A stretch of 64,000 bases of DNA, from the NCBI RefSeq assembly GCF_910592395.1, contig NC_088315.1, positions 9,240,501-9,304,500 on the forward strand. The letters are read 5' to 3'. The notes beneath the pieces were generated by a model. That model was not told where the DNA came from. It was given only the letters and a program-made list of their open reading frames with translations, and made no database searches. The position numbers and the translations under genes were made by a program. Positions 36,362 to 48,200 of the stretch are shown one piece after another (within the stretch, counting starts at the first letter, position 1; every line of letters begins with the position of its first letter). This stretch comes from Lineus longissimus. Its lineage: Eukaryota > Nemertea > Pilidiophora > Heteronemertea > Lineidae.

Positions 36362-36890
36362 TTTTTTATTTCACATCCTTGCTCTTCATATGGGGCGGAC
36401 AGAGGGGGGGGGGGGGGGGGGGGGGGGCATAGCTCCCAGGAAACATACTAAACCCGGAAGGACATTGCCGTACATATACGCACATCCTGATCGTCCGACT
36501 AATCAACTTTAGCCGATTAAAAAACATCCTGAAGCTCAGGCCAACATTCGGCACTATCGACCTGCAGCTTACATATGTAGTAACGTGTGCCAGGGGAGGA
36601 GGAGATTTTCGAGGATGATATAAAAACTGAGGAGATCAAGATTAAACTGAAGCGGAAGGCTATACTCACATGCACTATACCTGCTCGACCGTCAGGAGAA
36701 ATCATGAAATCTACTTCTGAGGGCTCCTAAATGACCTAACTGTTGGTGTGATTCCACAAACGTCTGGTATCTCGGGCAGGTTTATTCCCGTTCGGTGTAC
36801 CAACAGGTCGGAGCATTGTCTGCCTAGCCAACTTGACACAGATGTCTCTGCCTGTATCCCCACTCTGCCGCGTACACATGTATTGTGCAA
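36362..36890 (+). repeat. ~525 bp direct repeat, copy 1
   Basis: It runs from TTTCACATCCTTGCTCTTCA through a poly-G tract, CATAGCTCCCAGGAAACATA, to CTGCCGCGTACACATGTATT. It is nearly identical and in the same orientation as 42686-43209. Differences are a longer poly-G tract, an 18 bp gap around 36602 and a few substitutions. Both copies keep a plus-strand frame (GVIPQTSGISGRFIPVRCTN) of unknown meaning. Confidence 0.92.
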
Positions 36891-38289
36891 CCGTCTATTG
36901 AATCGTACAAACCTTTTCAACACAGGCAGTTATTTCGCCGTTCGTTAAAACTAGTTACACATTGACATCATTTTTGTCATCATTCACGCAAGTGTCAGGT
37001 TGATGGCAACAGAAAAAACGTCGATCGGCGACTGATCGGTCATATGTCACTTCCCGAATTCCATTCACTCCTCTCCTCACAAGATCGAGCCAGAGGGGCG
37101 ATCCTGATTTTTACCGCAGATTCTATCAGAAATCGATTGAATATGAGAGGTTTGTAATATATATATACGAGGTTTGTAATGAAGATATACTTCTAGTCGA
37201 TCAATGAGTGTTCAAATAATTATGGTAGGAACGATAGTAGAAGCCGAATTTGCTTGAAATTGATGTTGTGAAAATGAAAGTTGTATTTGTATACTGTCAG
37301 TGTAATGTCTAATGTATTTTCCTGTGTATTGCTGGTTCGTTGAGCTTTGTCTAAGGATAGCTGTTGGCTACACACCACTAATAGATTTTAAGCCATTTTC
37401 CTTTAGACATCAACTGCCATGACTTTTTCCCAATATCTAACTCGAACCTAATATTTGCAGGGCAGAAAGACCTGACCCGGGGCATCAATCCATAGAATTT
37501 TTGACAGGTCATGATCATGATAATTTCAGGGTTTGGGGCGTCTGAAGTTTTTGGGGTCGTTTTTGTCTTCACGCGTCCACCACGTTTCACGGCTCAGCGG
37601 GTTAATTGGATCCCCAAATCCACGCCGGTGAACATATGAGGCTCAAAGTTCATCAGAATGTTCGCCAGAAACAACTTTAATTCATGATATCAGAGGAACT
37701 ACATTCTAATTGCACAGCTAGGCCTACCCACCCCTACTGGACAGTGAGACCGCGCATTGATTTCTTAAAGTACTACTTTCCTATGAGATCTACGCTGATT
37801 GGTCAATTAGTGATGCGGAGCCTGCTCGGAATATACATGGGGAATCCCAGCGCTATTTTCAGCGATGAGCACATGTTCAACTAGAATTGTCAGTTGAGTC
37901 TTGCCAGACTCTGGAGTCTCCGGCTTTGAGGGGGGGGGGGGGGGTCGGTGCCATTATTAGGAACGCGAGAAATTTGCATGAAACTTGGAAGATAGCGAAG
38001 AAGAATGACATGAACGAGGTGAATGCCATGTATGAAACACACGAGGTAATCCTCGTGCCGTTCAATTCTTTACATGTATTGCTCAGTCTATTTCCATAAG
38101 CATCTTCCACCGGGGACGATGTTGATCAAGGAATTCCCCGGGGTATCAACACCCTGCCATCTGACGGTGGCCAGCGGTACCAGGCTATGATATTCAGCTA
38201 TGATTTTCAGCTATGATTTGTGGCGAAATAACTGATCAAATAGCGGTATCAAAATATGGGCTGATCGAATTTCAATACTAGGCGCAGAA
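36891..38289. other. Intergenic
   Basis: No gene is seen. A poly-G tract lies at 37929-37944. Short open frames on both strands show no domain. Confidence 0.4.
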
Positions 38290-39511
38290 ATATTACAATA
38301 CGAGACAATCGGAAGCAAGGGAAAGAACACTTTCAGAAAAATTTCCGTTATTGGTATTGCTGTAAGCGGCGAGTTCCGTGAGGTTTGTTCTATGCCGTTT
38401 TATATGCAGCTTTTCCATTCCGTCTCCTACATTTCGTTGGATTTCAAATTCTTCTGTCTTTGTGTCATTGATAATTAGGTGTCGTTTTCCGAGGGTTAGC
38501 GGGACTGTTTTCTTGACGTGTTCCACTCTGTGTTTTCAGTGGTGACCCAGGTGATGTCATCAGCATTAGGGTCGACTTCACAGTCTTGAGTTTCTTGAGG
38601 GCTTGTAACAGTTGTGATCTATGTGTTCGTTAGGCAGTACTGCTGGTTCTGTGTAGGCATAGGCGTGGTCGTTTTCTGGTGGTAACGGATTGATGGATCT
38701 TGCTAGATAGAAAATAAAGAGTACTGCACTAAGGCAGTCGCCTTGTGCGATTCCAACCTCTGTTTTGATTTCATCCCAAGTGTTGTTACCGACTTTGACT
38801 TTAAGACAGACATCTTGGATAAGGATAGACATCATGTGTAGTTCGTCTTCTTGTAAAATCTCACTTAGGTCTTGTAGAAGTTTTGGGCGGCTCACTGTGT
38901 CGAAGGCTTTGCTCATGTCAGGTAGAAGTAGATAGATATTGAACTTGATGTTATAGCTTTTTCCGCGAGGGTTTTTATGGCGAAGACTTTTTCTGTTGTG
39001 CTCCTCTCTGACTGGTATACAGCTTGTGCTGCGGGTATCCTGGTGCTACGTTTGTCCCAGCATCTTCTTATGAGGCATATGGCGAGTATCTTTCCGATGA
39101 TGGATAGTAGTATGATTGGTCGGAGATGTGCAGCTGGGCTAGGCTTTTTTCCAGGTTTTAGTAGCAGGGTGAGGATCCCTTGTTTTATTTCTTTGGGTAG
39201 CTTCCTGTCTCTGCGATGTTGTTGAGTAGGCTTGCCATTTCTTCATGTATCTCTGGTGATACATACTTGACTTATTCTGCATTGAGACCGTCTTCACCAA
39301 CACTTCTGTTGTTCTGAATGCTTCTGGCTACTTTTGTAATTTCGGCAGTTGTCAAGGGGGACATCATGGTCGCTGGTTTTATGGTTGGGTATTCTTGATC
39401 GGTTTGGTTAGTGGCAAAGGCTTTTCTGAAGTGTTCTGTTATGATGTTTATCTGTTCCTCTTCTGAGCCGGCAATGTTACCATCTTCATCTTCTACCGAA
39501 TCCGGATTCAT
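38290..39511 (-). mobile_element. Non-LTR retrotransposon reverse transcriptase fragment
   Basis: Minus-strand frames in order: 39511-39272 (EEEQINIITEHFRKAFATN, the linker before the RT), about 39230-38940 (LTLLLKPGKKPSPAAHLRPI, then LLSIIGKILA), 38916-38578 (MSKAFDTVSR with the first catalytic Asp, then AQGDCLSAVLF) and about 38575-38293 (NADDITW, the YADD box, then the thumb region). Frames are broken at least twice and both ends are missing, so the copy is dead. The family is a LINE-type RT; the clade is not assigned. Confidence 0.85.
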
Positions 39512-40087
39512 TTAACCTGGGCGCATGCGCACTGACGTATTTTTTACACCTCCACAAGCAACAGGTATAGGAGAGTTCCACATCTACAGAAAAGCGTCCA
39601 GATGAGACCCGATCGCGCTGATTGTCTATTAAATGCGCGCAACTTTTGAGACCTGAATGTGGCCGGTTCGATCGGATCGCATGAGGATCCGATCCGAATG
39701 TGTTTTTTTTCGCCTGCCTAAATGGCCCCAATGCCGCTATGCGTTCGATCATCAGCAAGTTTTTATCACTGCTGAATAGATTATAGATCTGAATTTTATG
39801 AAATTAAATAGTTAATGTTGTCTGATAGTGCCGAAAATATCCTAACAAAAACCCTTAACTCGAGTCTAATTCCGGACAAATTTGCTGATCTGTGTTTTCC
39901 ACTAGTCAAACTTCAATTACTCTGTCTAGAGGACTAGACCCAATGATAACAATAATGCAACAAAAAACCTTGAATCACGAGAGACATAAGGTATCTTACC
40001 CTCCAACCACCTGACTCCCATCCCCAAGTTGTCCTTTTATGCTTTGTCCGTGCCAGTAAAGTATCTTATCTTATCGTATTCTTCAGG
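39512..40087. other. Upstream region of the membrane protein gene
   Basis: A pyrimidine-rich stretch ending TATTCTTCAG at 40080-40087 looks like a 3' splice site immediately before the coding exon. The rest shows no gene. Confidence 0.45.
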
Positions 40088-42451
40088 ATGAATAAAATGA
40101 AGATTACCGCAAGCAATTCTTCATGGTTATTCGGGCTGCTCGTTCTCTCCACAAGCTGGCAGATGGTCGAACTCTACAAGTCCATTACAACCGACTTCGA
40201 GGAGATCTTGGCGGGTGTTACATGCTCGGTGAACATAACAGATTTCGAAGATGCCCAGGAGAAGTTTAATGACTATATCACAGTACACAAAGCAAAGGTG
40301 TTAAACATTCTGATATCAGGCATCGAATGGTCGGACAGTTTAAATGAAACGAATGTAGTGTTTGATCCTAACCTGTGGACATGGGCTACAAAGGAGAGTG
40401 CCACCTTGACACAGCTGCCAATAGATCACAGCATACTATCATTCCGACTTACACACCTGGCAATAATGGATTTGGAAGTGAGTGTTGGAAGTTTTCCCAC
40501 CGGTTGTGTGCAAGGATTAACTTTTGAACAACAGCGCATATTGGTAATCGAGGAAGTGCTACGTCTTACAGAGAATGGCATCGACGACGAGGACCTCATC
40601 TGTCAAAGCGACTACTCGCATCGATCCTTCTTATCAGATAGGCTTATCGGAGTAGGAAAGAGCTGTTGCAACAGGGGCGGACTAAGAGGAGGACGAGTAT
40701 ACGCAGATTGCGACCGCTACGAGAAAACTGCTCATCGAATTGAAGGTTTTGCAAAGTGGTTTGTAGCGATATCCATCTTAGGTTTTCTTCTGCCGTTCTT
40801 GATCATACTATGTACCATGCCATGGTGGCAGTATAACCTGCTATCCTTCAGCGAAACCTATGCTAAATACCTGTCAAATAAGTCCGATAAGGCGTCGATC
40901 TTCAGACTGGTTTCTAGAGACCACACCATTGCAGGTGAATCAAGAGCAAACGGGAGATTTTCGGGGAAAGATGTGATTATTGAAGATAATGAGTTGGAGT
41001 CGTATGAGACACCGGTGTCCCTCTTTGACCGTCCGAAATTTAACATGCGAGGAGTCTCACCTGGAAAGGTAAAGATAACATTGCTGTTCATTTTCCAGTT
41101 TGTGCTTGCAGTTGCCTGGTTATTGCAATACAGCAACACAGGCGACACGCTCCGGCGTTTAGACTCGGCTGAGAAGATAGTAGTCAATCTCCACAACAAC
41201 CCGTATAGTTGGCTCTGGACGGACACATCATACTGGCCGTTCTATGTTGCTCTTGTGCTGGTTATCCTAAACTGTCTGCTGTTTTTATTTCTGTCTCTGT
41301 GGTGGCTGATGGAATTCGAAACGGTCAGGTTAGGTTTCGCCAAATGTCTACGACTTAAGGCACATGACGAGGACAGTCTACTTAAAAGTAAAAAAACTAA
41401 GAACATGTTTAAAATATTCTTCGTGTCGTTGGTCCTGTTCAGTTATCCATCTGTTTTCTCGATGTTCAATTGCGTCATCTACGCCATCGGGGGCCTCATT
41501 GTCAGCATCGACATAGTGTCGCCATGGCTGACCTGTATTATATCAGTTATATACTACACGCAGCGCTCATACAGAGAACTAACTGAGACTTACACGGAAA
41601 TCAAAAGATTGGTATTTAAAGTTTGTGAACGGGTCAAAACATACAAGGCGACGCATAATGCAACGGTTGAAATTCTGAAACGAGAGAGAAACGAGTTGTT
41701 TATGTCTGAAACAACATATAGCTTCAAATTAGAAGAATTTGAAGGGCCCGTATGGTTTGTCAGGATCGTAAGGCGGGATCCTACAGTGAGTGAAAAAAAT
41801 GAGGTAAGAACTGTCAGTTCATCGATCCCAATGAATAATATGTTGCCATCACACACTGGGTCTCGTGTGGACAACGGACAAGATGAAACGCACGTCACCA
41901 GAGACGGACCAGATGCGACTAGCCAGGCGGGTGTCGGTAACCAGTCGGTTGCAGGAGGGCAAGGCATCAGAAACTTGTCAGGTGCAAGTTACCAAGAAGC
42001 TACCGAAAACGATCCAGAGGAGCAGGAAGGTACTGGCTTCCAGAAGATCATGATAAACAAGGCGACGCTCCGCGGCATCTTAGATATGGTTGAACCAGTC
42101 ACGAGAGGCGTAACAAAGTTCGTTGTTAAGGTTTTTTCTACTGGGCTTTTTCTCTTGCTAGTCGGGATCACCACAGTAGCATTCCGACCTGATGCAATGA
42201 CTGTAGCCAATGGACTCTTCATCACATCCTTGTCTACTCTACTTGGCGCCTTGATTCCACTACTGATAGAAATGATGACGAAATTGACGGCCGCGGAAAG
42301 TCGACTCAAGGCAGATATTTTAGAGTTCAACATACGGAAACTTCTGTTTGTGATCCGTCCCAAATTCAAGGTGATTGAGAATGCTTCTTCGCATGCGCCA
42401 CTGCAGACTTCATTTCTGTGTGAAACTGATAAAACACCGCTGGTAGTTTAG
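40088..42451 (+). CDS. Uncharacterised multi-pass membrane protein, 787 aa
   Basis: An intact single-exon frame. ATG follows a 3' splice site (TTCTTCAG) by one base, so an intron lies in the 5' UTR. Residues about 12-28 (SWLFGLLVLSTSWQMV) look like a signal peptide or anchor. An N-terminal domain (30-220) has N-glycosylation sequons (VNIT, LNETN) and cysteines, fitting an extracellular position. Hydrophobic helices lie near 225-246, 330-349, 383-406, 441-461, 466-492, 684-700 and 709-730. Between helices 5 and 6 is a hydrophilic segment of about 190 residues, rich in Ser, Gly, Asn and Glu (DGPDATSQAGVGNQSVAGGQ). I do not recognise the family and see no transporter, GPCR or channel signature. 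It may be a lineage-specific membrane protein. A LINE fragment lies upstream, and two 525 bp direct repeats flank the locus. Confidence 0.88.
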   Translation: MNKMKITASNSSWLFGLLVLSTSWQMVELYKSITTDFEEILAGVTCSVNITDFEDAQEKFNDYITVHKAKVLNILISGIEWSDSLNETNVVFDPNLWTWATKESATLTQLPIDHSILSFRLTHLAIMDLEVSVGSFPTGCVQGLTFEQQRILVIEEVLRLTENGIDDEDLICQSDYSHRSFLSDRLIGVGKSCCNRGGLRGGRVYADCDRYEKTAHRIEGFAKWFVAISILGFLLPFLIILCTMPWWQYNLLSFSETYAKYLSNKSDKASIFRLVSRDHTIAGESRANGRFSGKDVIIEDNELESYETPVSLFDRPKFNMRGVSPGKVKITLLFIFQFVLAVAWLLQYSNTGDTLRRLDSAEKIVVNLHNNPYSWLWTDTSYWPFYVALVLVILNCLLFLFLSLWWLMEFETVRLGFAKCLRLKAHDEDSLLKSKKTKNMFKIFFVSLVLFSYPSVFSMFNCVIYAIGGLIVSIDIVSPWLTCIISVIYYTQRSYRELTETYTEIKRLVFKVCERVKTYKATHNATVEILKRERNELFMSETTYSFKLEEFEGPVWFVRIVRRDPTVSEKNEVRTVSSSIPMNNMLPSHTGSRVDNGQDETHVTRDGPDATSQAGVGNQSVAGGQGIRNLSGASYQEATENDPEEQEGTGFQKIMINKATLRGILDMVEPVTRGVTKFVVKVFSTGLFLLLVGITTVAFRPDAMTVANGLFITSLSTLLGALIPLLIEMMTKLTAAESRLKADILEFNIRKLLFVIRPKFKVIENASSHAPLQTSFLCETDKTPLVV

Positions 42452-42685
42452 ACGAGTATACTCGAATACCTCGAATACTGCCTCATTCTCTGGTGAGCCA
42501 TTTCGAACGGTTACACAATGCAGAGAACATCTAGCATTTGTAAATCTTTTTTCACAACGGCAATGTCAACATTAAATTAACATTACATGATACTTATTAT
42601 AATCTAAACATTTAGTGAAAGTTCTGTTTCAAAATTGCCAGCCACCTATTGGCATCAGGAGGACGAGGCCTTTATAATGTTGAAT
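42452..42685. other. 3' flank of the membrane protein gene
   Basis: AT-rich sequence without a gene. No canonical AATAAA is seen; ACATTAAATTAACATTA occurs at about 42569. Confidence 0.4.
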
Positions 42686-43209
42686 TTTTTTAATTTCACA
42701 TCCTTGCTCTTCATATGGGGGGGGGGGGCATAGCTCCCAGGAAACATACTAAACCCGGAAGGACATTGCCGTACATATACGCACATCCTGATCGTCCGAC
42801 TAATCAACTTTAGCCGATTGAAAAACAACTGGAAGCTCAGGCCAACACTCGGCACCATCGACCCGGCTTACATATGTAGTAACGTGTGCCAGGGGAGGAG
42901 GATACGACTGACTCTGGATTTTCGAGGATGATTTAAAAACTGAGGAGATCAAGATTAAACTGAAGTGGAAGGCTATACTCACATGCACTATACCTGCTCG
43001 ACCGTCAGGAGAAATCATGAAATATACTTCTGGGGGCTCCTAAATGACCTAACTGTTGGTGTGATTCCACAAACGTCTGGTATCTCGGGCAGGTTTATTC
43101 CCGTCCGGTGTACCAACAGGTCGGAGCATTGTCTGCCTAGCCAACTTGACACAGATGTCTCTGCCTGTATCCCCACTCTGCCGCGTACACATGTACATGT
43201 ATTGTCCAA
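42686..43209 (+). repeat. ~525 bp direct repeat, copy 2
   Basis: This is the second copy of the repeat at 36362-36890, in the same orientation, 6.3 kb downstream. It has a shorter poly-G tract (42718-42728) and 18 bases absent from copy 1 (around 42903-42920). Its end reads CACATGTACATGTATTG, where copy 1 has CACATGTATTG. Confidence 0.92.
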
Positions 43210-43399
43210 CGAAAGACTGTTTTATTTCCTGCAGACAGCCTTCGTGACTGGAGATAATAACAAGCATGCCAAAATATCGGCCGGTTTTACGTGAAGCCAT
43301 AAACCAAAGGATGAATACGTTTTGTGATTAAACTCTTAATGTGATGTAATTGGACTTCTTAAAAAATAGCATTGTAATCCTCCGTAGGTTTTGCTTGTA
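43210..43399. other. Intergenic
   Basis: No gene is seen. Confidence 0.4.
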
Positions 43400-43610
43400 C
43401 AGGTCACGCACCTGTATTAAAACTATCAGCTCGCAGTTGTACAACGAAAAGAGTTCAGTTTGAAATCAATGCGAGGTTTCAACATACCAGTTGAATTGTA
43501 ATTTCCATTTGAAGCATCTTCCTGAATTGTGAATAAGATGTGCTACACTGGTAAATGAACAAAATCATAAAGTTTCAGTCCAATAGGATTACTTATGTGG
43601 TGTTGGGGCT
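43400..43610 (+). repeat. Dispersed repeat, copy 1 (partner at 57597-57799)
   Basis: CAGGTCACGCACCTGTATTA, ATCAGCTCGC, CATACCAGTTGAAT, AGTTTCAGTCCA and ACTTATGTGGTGTTGGGGCT are shared in order with 57597-57799. The copies are roughly 80% alike. No coding signal; the family is unknown. Confidence 0.8.
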
Positions 43611-45282
43611 ACGATTGCGTGGGAAGGGGTTTAGTCAGAGTTTACCAGACGCAGAAAGACCAAGAGAAATATTATTTAGTCATATTGTGCCTATTTTTTT
43701 ACTCCCTGTTCGGGTTTAATTCTTGCAACAATTCTTGGAACCTTCGCCCTGTAATAAGTCTCCATTGTTCCATGAAGCATGATTGTCTCCTTCTCATATC
43801 AGTTTCCGATTCCATACCCGTTCCATCCCATAACTGGCATATTTAAAATGATAAAACATTGTAATGTAGAGACGCGTGTTTCTAGTTTTGATTATGCCTT
43901 GGGTTTACATCCGGGACTCTCATTGATAAGACTCTGCCCTTTTCTTCTTTGTACCAGTTCCAATTACCGATGCCAGACCTGAAAATATATCATCTCCGTG
44001 ACCGAATGAGCAAAATTGCACATGGATAACTGCTTAATGTCGTGAATTTCAAGCATATCATTCAGTGATAGAAAGAATAAATAAAGTGATAGCAAGAATT
44101 AACTAGAAATTTGAAATTTGCTTGTCAGCAAATTTGATAGCCCTCACCACGGGCCCACACAGTACACGTATGGAGGAGTGAAGTCTATTCCGTTTCGCGG
44201 ATGATCTATTTCCGGACAAACACGCTCGCGCTTTCTCAAAATCACACGCTCAGTAACATTTAAACAGCACCCTAACCTTTTCAGATGGGCAGGATGGATC
44301 ATCGATAAGCATTTAAGGCTATTCCTTTATTTTATTCCTTCATTCAACCATGTCAACCGTCGTTCTTTGCTCAAAATACTGGACAGCTCGCCACTTCGGC
44401 AAAGAGATACCGCCGCCATGATGCATGAGGATATGACGTCAGCATTACGGGGCGGAGCTTATGCTAATACACGTGTGATTGACAGAATCGTGCCGGAGAT
44501 TTGAAGCAAATCAGAAAATCGGCGCATAAAAACGCTTCAAAGTCATCAAAATTATCCGAATTTCGAAAAAATCTTTGCCAGGTGCACTAGATCGAGTTTA
44601 GTTTGATGGGACAGGGGTGACAGTTTTTCAGTTGAAATAGCAGTTTTGCTGGACTACCTCCATAATATAACCTGGGAAGAATGCAGAAGGTACTAGGCTT
44701 CTGCATTCTTCCCAGTATGTGGGGTCTATAATAAAGACTAAGAATTTGGAAGCATTACTACAACTTAACTGGCACTTGGTAAAAGGATTTGACAATAGGG
44801 GGCTTTTGCGAGATGATTCAGCTCCTTATTTAATGGCTCTCGCGACTTTTGGCTGGTCATTGCTTGATTTTCGTCACAATATGCATGCATCTAATAGCGT
44901 TAGTATAGTTTAGAAGTGATTATTAGGCTAATAAAGAAATGGTATTTCAATGAAGTTCTAAATAAGATAAAGGATGCCGAAAATCACGCCAAATTATGAG
45001 CTATAGCTTCTTCGGCCTTAATCATGGTCAAAAACACGTTTTTGGATGACTTTTGCCCCCGCTGCCCCTCCCCCCGCTATAGCTCCGCCAATGGTAATCC
45101 ATTTTGTCAAATCGACGAAACGCCCTCTACCCCTTCACCTTTTTAAGTTAAGGGTTCAATAAGACATCATTTCACAAATCAATAAAAATCATTAGAGTTT
45201 AGGAAAAGTTTGTTCGGCAGTTTTAATTTTCTGAAGTCTTTATTATGTCATGGTGATAATGATATGATTTGGCGTTTGGCGT
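43611..45282. other. Intergenic, with a CRE/GC-box cluster
   Basis: No gene is recognised. At 44434-44468 the words TGACGTCA, GGGGCGGAG and ATGCTAAT occur close together, a promoter-like grouping without a known transcript. A perfect hairpin lies at 44672-44715 (listed separately). Confidence 0.3.
44672..44715. repeat. Perfect 18 bp stem hairpin
   Basis: CTGGGAAGAATGCAGAAG is followed by an 8-base loop and its exact reverse complement CTTCTGCATTCTTCCCAG. Confidence 0.9.
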
Positions 45283-48200
45283 CTAAGATTTTTTATGCTG
45301 AAGTGCTTTGTGCACTTTCATGTGAAATTCAGTCAAACAGTCCATCTTAGAAGCCTCGAACTTTGATACGAACCTCATGTAATCTACCGGTCTGGTGTCT
45401 GGACCGACGTTTGGTACCGAGGCCATAAGACCGCGGGCTGCCACTCCAAAAATTATGAAATACTGAAAAAGGACCATGTAAGATAGAATAATATCTTTTT
45501 ACCAAACCTGTGTAATCTTTACAAGAAGTTTTTCAATTCTCTGTCGGTATGGGTTGTCTCAACAAACTGTTCGAATGTAGCGATCGCTTCGCTCAAATCC
45601 TCGGCGAGGCGTGGCTATGTCTTAGGCCTAAATCTTAGCGATCTTATCTCCAGGTCGGCATCCGTTCGTAAAATAGGCCTCAGTCGGTTGGCATTATATC
45701 TTCAAATCGGGCAATTGATCATGAAAGCCTCTTTCAGTGTGTTCCCGGAATAAAGGGACTTCTGACACCAGAATTGTGACTTCCAATTTGGAAAAAGGGG
45801 GCAGTTTTCGAAAGACTAACACAATAAATTTTGATCCCAGAAGTTGGTCAAATACGGAAGCGAAGTTGTGCGATACATTATTTCAAATGCTCGATCATAT
45901 GCAATATACTTACAAAAGACAATTTGACCAGCTGTACATAAAGTTTTTCGACATCGCCATCAGTGACGTCACGGTCCCATACATCAAGATGGCGCAATGC
46001 TTCCAGATATACCCGACAGATGTCTCTTTGCTGGTCTGGAGGGAAAAGGGCGCGTAGACCCACCTCTGGGTATTTCTTTGGGTAACCGAGGGAGGCGCTA
46101 ACGGTGTACTGGGCTAGGTCTAGTGGCTGGTAGTTGTATCCGCATACATCGTAGTCCACTATGACAACACGATCTAAAAAAGGAATTAAAACCGCTTGAT
46201 GACTTATTTGTTGCATTCAAAGATGATCAACCCCTTCATCCTCTCAGTCTCGATGGAATGAATTTAGACCACTTAACAAAATGTTAAGTTCGTCTGCATT
46301 TTACAATATTCAAATCGATGAAATAATTTTGGGAATCAATGATTTTTAGATGTATTGTGGACACTGTAATTCTTCGTTTCAGACAATGAGATATGAATTT
46401 TCCTTGACCGAAACTTGTCCTCGTATTATCAACAGAAGACTACGACAAGGGACAAGTCTCGAACAAATCGAGATAAAGATAACCCTCACTACTGACCTTT
46501 TTTCTCATTATAAATCACATTTCCGAAACCACTGTCGTTATGGCAAAACCCGAATGAAAGGTCAAGGCCACTGATCATCTTCTCCATGTCTTCTTTTTCT
46601 TTTAGAAATTCCTCTTTTGTTGGAAATTCATGGGAATCGATTCTGTAAGTGATATATCAACACCATCAGACGAAAACTGACCAGGGACCACATTTATTTG
46701 AGCATTATTTTCCGAGGGAAAATTAATAAAAGACTTTCATATTTCAATTTTCGATAGTTCTCATGAATTTACGAACTTCGACTGTACAACGGATGTCTTG
46801 ATTGAATACTATTTCAAAAGTTTATCTCATAGAATCGTCGTATAATCGTCTTTTGACATGATTTACCCGAGAAAGTATGAAAGCCCTCGACTACAAACGT
46901 CTGGATTTAATATCAAAAGTTTATCTCATAGAATCCTCTCATGACAATATTGTTATCAACAATTTGAAATAGGTGAAAAAGCGACCGCCTTAAGAAAAAA
47001 AGGTCTACTCACAGTTTCTGGCACTCGTCATCAAAATAAGACGTTGGCCAACTTTTCATCAGCGTATCGAATGTTATCCAAGGAGCATTTTCCTCTGTAA
47101 TGTTGTAGTTTTCCGCCGCAATCCTTGTCGTTCTTTTGGCGTGGACCTTTGCCAGTTCTTTGGCAACATTTCTGGATGGAAAGGATGATGTCAGAAGTTA
47201 TGGAAGAAGAAATGATTATGCGCAAATAGCGAGCTTTTACTTGTAAGATTGGTATTTGAGAGTAGCGGTAGAGTGAGTCGCTTCGGTCAAGATGTGTTAC
47301 AGGTCTGTGTTTCAGGCTTCGGTGTTACATGTAGGCCAACCTTCCATATTGCGCTAGCATTGGCCTCTGAGGCAAAACGAAACACTGTGAAGCGGAAGGA
47401 ATCGACGAAATCAACTAAACATATCTATTGAGGATTTTCCAACATATCATTTCAGAATCAAAGCAAAATTAAATACCAAAGAAATAATGCTACAACATTT
47501 TCCCAATTGTTTGGCTAAATCAGAACGAATAATAGAAAGACTGAATAAAGTCCGTTATATTAATAAACTATGTCTGTTAATGATGCATTTTTGAATAAAT
47601 TCTACAATTCTTACTTTGCTATAGAAATATCTTTCAACTTTTCTTGGTGATCCTTCGAAAACGTCTCTCCGTGGACATATTCACAGCATATCCCATTCTG
47701 CAGACGACAGTACACATTTGGCGCCAAACCGATCTCGTTGAAAAGTAAGAACGCCTTCATTGAAACCTCTCTGTTTACGAATTGTTGGAAACGGTCTGTG
47801 TGTACACGGAAAACTACTGCGTCATCGAAATCGTCGGTGATGTAGCACACAAAAGTGCGGTTTGCGTGGGCGCTGTTTGCATCAATATACTGAAATGAAG
47901 AATTTTGCGATCTTGTGATAATGTTCTACTTGTGAAGAGTTTAGGACAGTGCAGGCAATCTTCTAGACCTGGACCAAAATCTCTCATCAGAAGGCATTTT
48001 ATACTCTCTAAAACCAGAATCTTAAATTTAAAATTCGAATAAATTATTTGAAAGACTCTGCTAAAACTTGGTCGTTATATCCGATCAAAAAATCGTTTCA
48101 ACATGTTAAATGAGTACATGCGATTTCACACATCCATCCACACAAACAAAAATATGGTTGAAACGTGAAACCAGTGAAAAGTCATATTGACGAGATTTTT

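Noticed and set aside
40858-42369. Minus-strand frames opposite the membrane protein gene
   Set aside because: They are shadows of the intact 787-codon plus-strand frame.
36362-43209. The two 525 bp direct repeats as LTRs of one retrotransposon
   Set aside because: The enclosed reverse transcriptase is LINE-type and on the opposite strand, and the enclosed 787-residue protein is not a retroviral product. No primer-binding or polypurine site was recognised.
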